A DNA stretch of 6,378 bases from Candidatus Bathyarchaeota archaeon (GTDB lineage: Archaea > Thermoproteota > Bathyarchaeia > EX4484-135 > B24-G1), in NCBI GenBank assembly GCA_003662535.1, contig QMYG01000037.1, positions 1 to 6,378 on the forward strand. Reading direction: 5' to 3'. Of this stretch, positions 1-4,436 are shown piece by piece. The position numbers and the translations under genes are program-made. Numbering within the stretch: the first letter of the stretch is position 1; the number at the start of each line of letters is the position of its first letter. The notes beneath the pieces are model-generated. The model was not told the DNA's origin. It was given only the letters and a program-made list of their open reading frames with translations, and ran no database searches.

Positions 1-2
1 AG

Positions 3-815
3 AGGACTATGGAGGTTCAGCCCCCTCCACCGCCCTTCGACTTTAGGCTTACCTTGAACCCCCAGCGTGTCGAGGTCTACTCAGGCTCCTCGGTGGACGT
101 GCTCGTCGTGGCAAGCTGGGTTTCGGGAAGCCCGAGGGAGGTTCAGCTGTCCCTGCAGGGCTACCCAGCTGAGGTAGACTGGAGCTTCAACCAAACAGTC
201 GGGACGCCGACGGCGACCTCCAACTTTACTGCACTCCTCACCCTGAACATCGGGCAGATTGAAGGAACCTACCAGCTCCAAGTAGTGGCGACCAGCGGAA
301 CAACGAGAAAGACCGCCAACCTAACACTGACGGTTATGCTTCCACCATCCAACTTCGTCTACCAAATATCCATAGAGCCGCCGTCCAAAACCATACCACG
401 AGGAGAGACGGCGATCTTCACCATAAAAGTCAGCCTAATCTCAGGAGACCCGGAGGAGGTTCAACTAGAAATCTCCGGACTGCCCTCTGGAGTGGACTAC
501 GAGCTTGAGCCGACATACGGAACTCCTCAGGCCGGGAGCGACTTCGTCTCCACACTTTCAATAATCACGAGCGAAAAAGCAAGGCCGGGAACATACACAA
601 TAACGATAACAGCCATGCCTGAGAGGGCTGACCAAAAAACAGCCAACATTAAGCTGACAATAAAGGAGACCGCTCCGATGCCGTTTCTAATCATTGGATT
701 CGCAGCCATAGGCATCTCCGTCGTCGCAATAATAGTCCTAATAACGAAATTCTTGGCTGGAAAGACGGTGGAAACGGGGCAGCAAAGATTAAAGGTAGTG
801 CCTTCGAATCCGTGA
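3..815 (+). CDS. Cell-surface protein with tandem Ig-like repeats and C-terminal membrane anchor (5' partial)
   Basis: I do not recognise a named family, but the architecture is clear. Counting from the ATG at position 9, residues 10-110 and 116-219 are two copies of one beta-rich domain. Both copies share SGSP/SGDP, EVQL, a GTP turn, GTY and a KTAN element just before the closing strand. Residues about 224-248 form one hydrophobic helix, followed by a short polar tail with two lysines. Sequons NQT, NFT and NLT in the first repeat fit N-glycosylation of an exported protein. The frame is open to the left edge. The first residues (MEVQPPPPPFDF) match the inter-repeat linker that joins copy 1 to copy 2, so the ATG is probably internal and more repeats lie upstream. 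A GAGGA lies only 2 bases before that ATG, too close to be a good binding site. Role inferred: anchored envelope or S-layer-associated protein. Domain call is solid; function is unknown. Confidence 0.8.
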   Translation, partial: RTMEVQPPPPPFDFRLTLNPQRVEVYSGSSVDVLVVASWVSGSPREVQLSLQGYPAEVDWSFNQTVGTPTATSNFTALLTLNIGQIEGTYQLQVVATSGTTRKTANLTLTVMLPPSNFVYQISIEPPSKTIPRGETAIFTIKVSLISGDPEEVQLEISGLPSGVDYELEPTYGTPQAGSDFVSTLSIITSEKARPGTYTITITAMPERADQKTANIKLTIKETAPMPFLIIGFAAIGISVVAIIVLITKFLAGKTVETGQQRLKVVPSNP

Positions 816-860
816 GGGAGGTTCCGGTAACTTTCGGGTCACCTAAACCCTCAAAGAATC

Positions 861-1145
861 TTAAGTTCCTTTAGTTCTTTTACTGCGTTGGGCTGCTTGA
901 TAGATCGGCAGGAAGAGGATGAAGGAGAAGCAAAGGGTGACGAAGAAGCTTCTAACTCTTCCGCGGGCGTACTCAAGGTATTCCTCAGCTTGTGCGATGT
1001 CACCCTCCTTTAGTGCATATCTTGCTTCATCCATCGCTCGATGATACTCTATAATATTACTAGATAGAACGAGGCCTACTATCAAAACATATAAGATGGT
1101 TGCTACTTTCATTCCCTTACTCATACATTTAAACCATTCAGCCAT
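861..1145 (-). CDS. Small membrane protein, two transmembrane helices around a short helical segment
   Basis: A protein of 94 residues with no family I recognise. Residues about 12-30 and 65-82 are hydrophobic helices. Between them lies a charged stretch rich in A, E, Y and R (residues about 34-63) that looks like a helix-turn-helix pair of the TPR/coiled type (DEARYALKEGDIAQAEEYLE). The tail is basic. The frame is open further up to a TTG at 1184, but I start at the ATG at 1145: a GAGGTG lies 5 bases upstream, and a TATA-like box at 1187-1200 predicts transcription starting near 1170, downstream of that TTG. The gene lies 118 bases after the Lon-like protease gene on the same strand and has its own promoter. 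A link to the protease is possible from position only. Confidence 0.65.
   Translation of the reverse strand: MAEWFKCMSKGMKVATILYVLIVGLVLSSNIIEYHRAMDEARYALKEGDIAQAEEYLEYARGRVRSFFVTLCFSFILFLPIYQAAQRSKRTKGT
866..881 (+). terminator. Pyrimidine-rich tract, possible terminator of the surface-protein gene
   Basis: About 50 bases after the TGA there is a tract of T and C broken only by one AG pair, ending in four Ts. Archaeal RNA polymerase can stop at U-rich tracts without a hairpin. It overlaps the 3' end of the opposing gene, so coding constraint could also explain it. Weak call. Confidence 0.22.
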
Positions 1146-1150
1146 GCCAA

Positions 1151-1156
1151 CACCTC
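1151..1156 (-). promoter_or_regulatory. Ribosome binding site GAGGTG deciding the start at 1145
   Basis: On the minus strand GAGGTG complements the usual archaeal 16S 3' end and sits 5 bases before the ATG. It is the best-matched site in the window and is the main reason to reject the upstream TTG. Confidence 0.6.
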
Positions 1157-1186
1157 TTACATCCCACCTATAAGGCTTTAACAACC

Positions 1187-1200
1187 TAAAAAATATAAAA
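1187..1200 (-). promoter_or_regulatory. Box A promoter of the small membrane protein gene
   Basis: The minus strand reads TTTTATATTTTTTA here, a strong TATA-like element in an otherwise GC-balanced spacer. The predicted start of transcription, about 25 bases downstream near 1170, leaves a leader of about 25 bases that contains the GAGGTG site. Confidence 0.5.
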
Positions 1201-1263
1201 CCAACCCTCTATGTCCCGAAGAGCTATCAGAACCGTGAGGGAAAGGCTTCACAAGTTTTGGCG

Positions 1264-2082
1264 CTAGTGCTTAAGCATTATCTGTAAGACCTGCTCTATG
1301 TCGTGCACCTCGACAACCGTGATGTTGTAGACTTCCCGGGCGTACTGCCTCACATCGACACTCTCAGGCTCGTAGTAGACCATTGTTATCACGCCGAACG
1401 GCGTCTCAATGGTCTTCTCCTTCTTAATCCAGACAACCTGAACAGCCTGCCCCTCGGGGATTAGGAAGGTCTTCATCCCAGCCTTATTGGCGGCGTCGAG
1501 CTTCTGCAGTATCCCACCAACCTTACCCACCGTTCCGTCCGAATTGATGGTTCCAGTAATCATGACCGAGCCGTCTATCTCCCTTCCGCTCAACGCAGAA
1601 TACACGATAACAGTCATTGCAGCTCCTGCGCTGCCCCCCTCAACTACTGTAGCGTTGGCGATTACCGTGAAGACGAAGTCTAGGCTTGTCCTGTCTACCT
1701 TCAGGAGCTTGCAGGCGACGTAGACTGCTGTTCTGGCCGATTCTTGGAAGGTAACACCCATATAGGGCTGGGTGTTCACCAAGATTCTGCCTTCACCCTC
1801 GTAGACGGAGACCGCAATCCGTGTTACCATCCCCTCGCCGGTCTGCGATACCGCTGGGGCCAGGATTGACGCCTCAGCTATCACGTTTCCCGACGGCTGT
1901 TCTGTGGGCTGCTGGCTAGACGACAGCTCCTCGATGCGCCTCTGAAGCTCAACAACCTTCGCATGCTCGCTCACGTAGAGCGTGTATAGCCAACCATTAG
2001 ACAGAAGCAACAGGACAATCAGGGAGACGAGAACAGCTGTTCTCGCCCTCAAAGGTCGCCACCACCTAAGAAGGAGCCGCAA
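1264..2082 (-). CDS. Membrane-anchored Lon-like (S16) serine protease lacking the AAA+ domain
   Basis: A protein of 272 residues. Residues 1-14 are rich in Arg and Trp, 14-37 form a signal anchor, and 38-53 are a short coiled segment (KVVELQRRIEEL). A low-complexity Q/S/P linker follows, then from about 83 a Lon-type proteolytic domain. The Ser is in EGGSAGAAM (Ser151). The Lys is in VGGILQKLDAANKAG (Lys194), matching the Lon GGxKEKxxAA element, and is followed by the family-typical K-T-x-L-I-P. These form the Ser-Lys dyad of clan SJ. No Walker motifs are present, so this is the ATP-independent archaeal type (I recall COG1750). The positive-inside rule places the protease outside the cytoplasm. 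The start is uncertain: position 2082 is TTG with a poor binding site. A second TTG at 2052, behind AGGTGG, gives 262 residues and keeps the anchor. The substrate is unknown. Confidence 0.85.
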   Translation of the reverse strand: MRLLLRWWRPLRARTAVLVSLIVLLLLSNGWLYTLYVSEHAKVVELQRRIEELSSSQQPTEQPSGNVIAEASILAPAVSQTGEGMVTRIAVSVYEGEGRILVNTQPYMGVTFQESARTAVYVACKLLKVDRTSLDFVFTVIANATVVEGGSAGAAMTVIVYSALSGREIDGSVMITGTINSDGTVGKVGGILQKLDAANKAGMKTFLIPEGQAVQVVWIKKEKTIETPFGVITMVYYEPESVDVRQYAREVYNITVVEVHDIEQVLQIMLKH

Positions 2083-2086
2083 CCAA

Positions 2087-2096
2087 CAATTAAACC
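2087..2096 (-). promoter_or_regulatory. Possible box A for the Lon-like protease gene
   Basis: The minus strand reads GGTTTAATTG. If used, transcription would begin near 2065. That lies after the TTG at 2082 and before the TTG at 2052, so the shorter start would then be correct. Weak match. Confidence 0.3.
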
Positions 2097-2124
2097 TATC
2101 ACCAAATAGGCGTCTACCTAAACC

Positions 2125-2284
2125 CTAGGGCTGGTTCTTCTTCCCAGTAACACGCTCAATCACAATCTCAACCACAGTAACCCCAGAAACCATATTCTCA
2201 GTTAGAGGTTCGGCTTCTCTTCACCCTCTCATCTCCAGCGAAAAATAACATGAGAATTCCAGTATCTATGACATAACGTTTCAT
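2125..2284 (-). pseudogene. Decayed PIN-domain toxin (VapC relic): frameshifted and C-terminally truncated
   Basis: From the ATG at 2284 the minus strand encodes MKRYVIDTGILMLFFAGDER, a textbook VapC N-terminus with the first catalytic Asp (D7) in VIDT, then stops at a TGA at 2200-2198. Stepping one base into the neighbouring frame at about 2220 gives a further 31 codons. These contain SGVTVVEIV, which matches the second conserved acidic region of PIN domains, and end at the TAG at 2127-2125. In the joined reading, D7 to the Glu spans 33 residues, against 37 in the intact VapC nearby, so a single-base indel explains the break. The third and fourth acidic motifs are missing. The ATG overlaps the stop of the upstream remnant as ATGA, the usual vapBC coupling. 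The first half is unmistakable; the second-half assignment is inference. Confidence 0.7.
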
Positions 2285-2403
2285 TTCAGTGCTTCCTCTC
2301 TACGTTCCCTCTCAATCTCCCTCACAGCTTCCAGAAGCACATTTTTTGTTCTGCGTTCCTCCACAGTGATAATGCATGGTGAAGTTTCAGGGCTTCGAAG
2401 CCT
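2281..2403 (-). pseudogene. Remnant of the cognate antitoxin (VapB-like C-terminus)
   Basis: This open stretch ends in a charged helix, VLLEAVREIERERREEALK, and its TGA overlaps the ATG of the VapC relic by ATGA. Position, coupling and the Glu/Arg-rich C-terminal helix all suit a VapB antitoxin. It is closed upstream by a TGA just beyond 2403 and has no convincing start; a GTG at 2364 would leave only 27 residues. No DNA-binding N-terminal domain (AbrB or ribbon-helix-helix) is readable. A neighbouring frame reads DEYQLVKASKP just upstream and then hits TGA, which may be another frameshifted piece. The antitoxin family cannot be told. Confidence 0.5.
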
Positions 2404-2408
2404 TCACC
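2378..2408. repeat. Nested inverted repeat (GGTGAAG/CTTCACC arms around a 12-base palindrome)
   Basis: GGTGAAG at 2378-2384 pairs with CTTCACC at 2402-2408, and the perfect palindrome GGCTTCGAAGCC lies at 2391-2402, so two alternative hairpins share bases. It overlaps the upstream end of the antitoxin remnant, where an operator of the dead vapBC could once have been. It has no T-run on either side, so it is not a terminator. Confidence 0.4.
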
Positions 2409-2485
2409 AGCTGATACTCGTCCCCCTCAAATCAACCTATCAAACCAACCAAACGCCAGTAGACTCTTTTCTTATCATGCAGTTT

Positions 2486-2890
2486 TCACGGCAATACCTG
2501 CATACCCACACTCAACGCTCTTCTTCTCAGTTCTTGGTCGTAAGTTGCCAAGACCTTCACTGTTCTCTGGGCTGTTGATAAGATAACTAGGTCGTTATAG
2601 TCTTGAAAGTTTGTGGACCTCCTCAGAGAGTGGAGTATATCCTCTAGCTTCACCTGAACTAGCGTAGTTTTTGCGTCTAGCAAGTATTCTAGGGTCTTCT
2701 CTCGGGCTTCTCTGAAGCCCAATCCTAGTCCTCTCAACGCCCAGATATATTCGTGGATGACCAAGCTCGGTATAATCCATTCCGTTAAGGAGTTTAGTAG
2801 AGAGCTCGCTTCTGCGTGGTTCTCGGTGTCTTCGAAGGTGTCAAATATTAGTATGTTCGTGTCTATTACCGCCCGCTGCTGTCTAGGCAT
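2486..2890 (-). CDS. vapC: PIN-domain ribonuclease toxin VapC
   Basis: A 134-residue protein of normal VapC length. The four acidic positions of the PIN fold are visible: D10 in VIDTNIL, E47 in VIHEYIWAL, D100 in YNDLVILSTA, and D118 in ATYDQEL. Together they bind Mg2+ or Mn2+ for endoribonuclease action; VapC toxins of known target cut tRNA or rRNA. The fold is complete, so the toxin looks active. The ATG at 2890 lies inside the 3' end of the antitoxin gene with a 25-base overlap, which couples translation of the pair, antitoxin first. The RNA target cannot be read from sequence. The large basic/aliphatic insert after E47 (RGLGLGFREAREK) fits the helices that usually contact the antitoxin. 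Confidence 0.9.
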   Translation of the reverse strand: MPRQQRAVIDTNILIFDTFEDTENHAEASSLLNSLTEWIIPSLVIHEYIWALRGLGLGFREAREKTLEYLLDAKTTLVQVKLEDILHSLRRSTNFQDYNDLVILSTAQRTVKVLATYDQELRRRALSVGMQVLP

Positions 2891-3114
2891 TGCTTTAGGC
2901 CCTCCCCAATAGCCCGCTCCACATCCTCAACGCTCAACTTCCTACCCAGCTTGAACCTCCTCCTCTTTTTCGGCCTCAAGAGCCTCACCTTAATAACATC
3001 AGCCTCCTCATCATACTCCACCAACACCCTATCACCCACCTTAATACCAACAACCCGCCTCACACACTCAGGAATAGTAACCTGAAATTTCCGAGTAACC
3101 TTAACAACAGACAT
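2866..3114 (-). CDS. vapB: AbrB/SpoVT-fold antitoxin VapB
   Basis: An 82-residue protein. Residues about 2-45 form a swapped-hairpin AbrB domain: VVKVTRKFQVTIP, then VRRVVGIKVGDRVLVEYDEE and a closing VIKVRL strand. A basic segment follows (RPKKRRRFKLGRK), then a C-terminal helix (SVEDVERAIGEGL) that normally fills the VapC active-site groove. AbrB-type dimers bind promoter DNA, so it should neutralise the toxin and repress its own operon. The frame extends two codons to a TTG at 3120, but the ATG at 3114 has GGTG 7 bases upstream and is preferred. It is the first gene of the pair and overlaps vapC by 25 bases. Promoter and operator candidates lie just upstream. Confidence 0.88.
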   Translation of the reverse strand: MSVVKVTRKFQVTIPECVRRVVGIKVGDRVLVEYDEEADVIKVRLLRPKKRRRFKLGRKLSVEDVERAIGEGLKQCLDSSGR

Positions 3115-3130
3115 GCACAAACACCACAGG

Positions 3131-3150
3131 ACTACTAGTACTACTAGTAG
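3131..3150. promoter_or_regulatory. Repeated palindromic element, candidate VapB operator
   Basis: ACTACTAGT occurs twice in tandem (3131-3139 and 3140-3148). Each copy contains the palindrome ACTAGT, and CTACTAGTAG at 3141-3150 is a perfect 10-base palindrome. The element spans the predicted transcription start, between box A and the vapB ATG, which is where an autorepressing AbrB dimer would block transcription. Sequence is certain; role is inferred. Confidence 0.5.
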
Positions 3151-3158
3151 AAGCAGAC

Positions 3159-3175
3159 TACTTAAACCTTTCCAA
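3159..3175 (-). promoter_or_regulatory. BRE plus box A promoter of vapBC
   Basis: The minus strand reads TTGGAAAGGTTTAAGTA: a purine-rich BRE-like GGAAAG followed directly by TTTAAG. Transcription would start near 3138, inside the repeated ACTACTAGT element, with a leader of about 24 bases to the ATG at 3114. Confidence 0.5.
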
Positions 3176-3226
3176 CCCCCTCAAAACGTATTAAATCTAG
3201 CATTTTTCCCTGTTTTTGTGAATAGT

Positions 3227-3304
3227 TGGTGCGGCCGCCGGGATTTGAACCCGGGTTGCAGGCTCGGGGGGCCTGAGTCCTAGACCAGGCTAGACCACGG
3301 CCGC
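3227..3304 (-). tRNA. tRNA-Gly(CCC), encoded CCA, atypical C33
   Basis: All arms fold. The acceptor stem is GCGGCCG/CGGCCGC (7 of 7 Watson-Crick). The D stem is GTCT/GGAC with one G-T pair and GG in the loop. The anticodon stem is CAGGC/GCCTG, the variable loop has 4 bases, and the T stem CCGGG/CCCGG holds loop TTCAAAT. The discriminator is A and the CCA end is encoded. The anticodon loop is CCCCCGA, so the anticodon at 3268-3266 is CCC, reading GGG glycine codons. Position 33 is C (base 3269 on the complement), not the near-universal U. No intron is seen. The length is 78 with CCA. The gene lies 34 bases after the PrsW-family gene on the same strand. Confidence 0.93.
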
Positions 3305-3327
3305 CGTTATGGCCTTTTTCTTTTCTG

Positions 3328-3340
3328 TTAATTAAGGTTT
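3328..3340 (-). promoter_or_regulatory. Possible box A of the tRNA gene
   Basis: TTAATTAA at 3328-3335 is centred about 27 bases before the tRNA 5' end, the usual archaeal distance, and an AAACC stretch sits upstream as a possible BRE. It overlaps the stop of the preceding gene, so co-transcription with that gene is the alternative. Confidence 0.35.
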
Positions 3341-4361
3341 ATTTTTGTTCTTTTGGTGCGAGGCCTCTGGCGTAGCCCCAGAGGAGTTCGTCTCTTCTCG
3401 CTTCTCTTATGAGTTTTGCGAAGGATGCTATGTAGAGTGGGAAAAGCACTGTTAGGCTTAGGATGTTCGCTGCGTTCCATAGGGCGTGTAGTGTCATCGC
3501 TACTAGTAGGCCTGGTATGATGTCTGTTGGGTGGATTTCGCCTTTTCTTACCTTTGCTAGGCCTAGGCTTCTTCCGACTAGGGCTGTGCAGATTATGTGG
3601 GTTATTGGGGATAAGGAGCGAATCAGGATTATTGTCAGTGCTCCTACGAGGGGTGCGAAGTGGGCTATGTAGAGTATGTTTTCGGTTCCTGCGAAGCCTG
3701 CGCCCACAGCCGCCCCGTAGACCATTCCGTCTAGGTGGTCGTTGAACTCCTTTCCCAGCGTTTTGTGCCTAGCCAGCCAGTAGAGGCCTATCGCCTTAGC
3801 TGGCTCCTCTGACAGGGCCGCGAAGGGTGCTGGCCAGCCCATGTAGGTGTTTATTAGTAGGGCGATGAAGGTCGAGATCACGCCCCAGCCGAAGGTGAAG
3901 GCGACGAGCGATATCGGCTCCTGCTCGTACCTGTCGTTCCTATACATCCAGAAGAGTAGCAGGAGGGGGCTTGTGAAGGCTGCTAGGGTGAAGCCGAGCC
4001 GCCTAATCCACGTCCCGAAGGTTGTCAGCGTCAGTCCTACGACGACGAAGACTATGCCTATTATGAGGTATTTTTTGATTGGCGTGTATTCTGGGATTTT
4101 CTCGTAGACTGCTTCTGTCGGGTACAGGATGTGTGGTGAGGGTCTGAAAAGGCTGAGGTATGCTTCTTTAATTGCGCTTGTTAGGGTTGGTGGTGGGGCT
4201 ACTGGGCGTCTGCGTAGCATGTATATTACGTCTAGTGGGAGTCCGCAGTTCCAGCAGTAGGCGTCTCCCTCCTCGACCCTCGCACCGCATCTGGGGCAGA
4301 AGGGCAAGCCTGAAACCCAGCATGAAAGTAGGTAGCAACCTGCATAATTCCGTTTCGCCAC
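3339..4361 (-). CDS. PrsW-family glutamic intramembrane protease with N-terminal zinc ribbon
   Basis: A 340-residue protein from the GTG at 4361. C22-x2-C25 and C36-x2-C39 form a zinc ribbon, then a Pro-rich linker leads to about seven or eight membrane helices from residue 95 on. PrsW signatures are all present and in order: SEEPAK (E185, E186), DGMVYGAAVGAGFAGTEN (D211, E227), H255 in SPITHIICTALVG, and HALWNA (H292). In bacteria PrsW cleaves membrane anti-sigma factors; archaeal targets are unknown, and some relatives (CPBP/CAAX type) act on prenylated proteins. A TTG at 4307 would give a start of MPFCPRCG, typical for zinc-ribbon proteins. A TATA-like box lies inside the upstream coding stretch, so the shorter 322-residue form may be real. 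The gene is divergent from korA. Confidence 0.85.
   Translation of the reverse strand: MAKRNYAGCYLLSCWVSGLPFCPRCGARVEEGDAYCWNCGLPLDVIYMLRRRPVAPPPTLTSAIKEAYLSLFRPSPHILYPTEAVYEKIPEYTPIKKYLIIGIVFVVVGLTLTTFGTWIRRLGFTLAAFTSPLLLLFWMYRNDRYEQEPISLVAFTFGWGVISTFIALLINTYMGWPAPFAALSEEPAKAIGLYWLARHKTLGKEFNDHLDGMVYGAAVGAGFAGTENILYIAHFAPLVGALTIILIRSLSPITHIICTALVGRSLGLAKVRKGEIHPTDIIPGLLVAMTLHALWNAANILSLTVLFPLYIASFAKLIREARRDELLWGYARGLAPKEQK
4341..4357 (-). promoter_or_regulatory. Possible promoter of the PrsW-family gene
   Basis: The minus strand reads CGAAACGGAATTATGCA: a BRE-like CGAAA and a box-A-like AATTAT. Transcription would begin near 4320, just before the TTG at 4307 and after the GTG at 4361. It therefore bears on the start choice. 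Confidence 0.3.
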
Positions 4362-4397
4362 TGTTGTCTGGAAGTTTTCTCGTCTGCCGAACGTAGA

Positions 4398-4408
4398 CGC
4401 TATATGAA
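4398..4408 (+). promoter_or_regulatory. Possible box A of korAB
   Basis: CGCTATATGAA gives a TATATGA core. A start of transcription near 4430 would leave a very short leader to the ATG at 4437 or GTG at 4443. It also overlaps the upstream in-frame ATG at 4404, which argues against that start. Confidence 0.4.
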
Positions 4409-4430
4409 TTTGTGTCCTTATGTGTGGCTT

Positions 4431-4436
4431 AGAGGG
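4431..4436 (+). promoter_or_regulatory. AGAGGG ribosome binding site near the korA start
   Basis: AGAGGG touches the ATG at 4437 but stands 6 bases before the in-frame GTG at 4443, which is the normal spacing. The true start could therefore be the GTG, giving MRRFWQGSTAC, a very typical KorA N-terminus. Confidence 0.4.

Noticed and set aside
2328..2347. GCTTCCAGAAGC followed by six Ts on the plus strand, like an intrinsic terminator
   Set aside because: The loop is too tight for the full stem, no plus-strand gene ends nearby, and it lies within the antitoxin remnant coding on the other strand.
2366..2578. Plus-strand reading of 70 codons opposite the vapC 3' end
   Set aside because: Antisense to an intact PIN toxin for nearly half its length, low-complexity T/H/Q-rich product, no binding site; a shadow.
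3463..4396. Several plus-strand readings across the PrsW-family gene
   Set aside because: They are antisense to a gene with complete motifs, and their products show no domain and biased composition.
4404..4436. ATG at 4404 as the korA start
   Set aside because: It lies in the likely box A, adds 11 residues not seen in the family, and has no binding site; 4437 or 4443 fits better.
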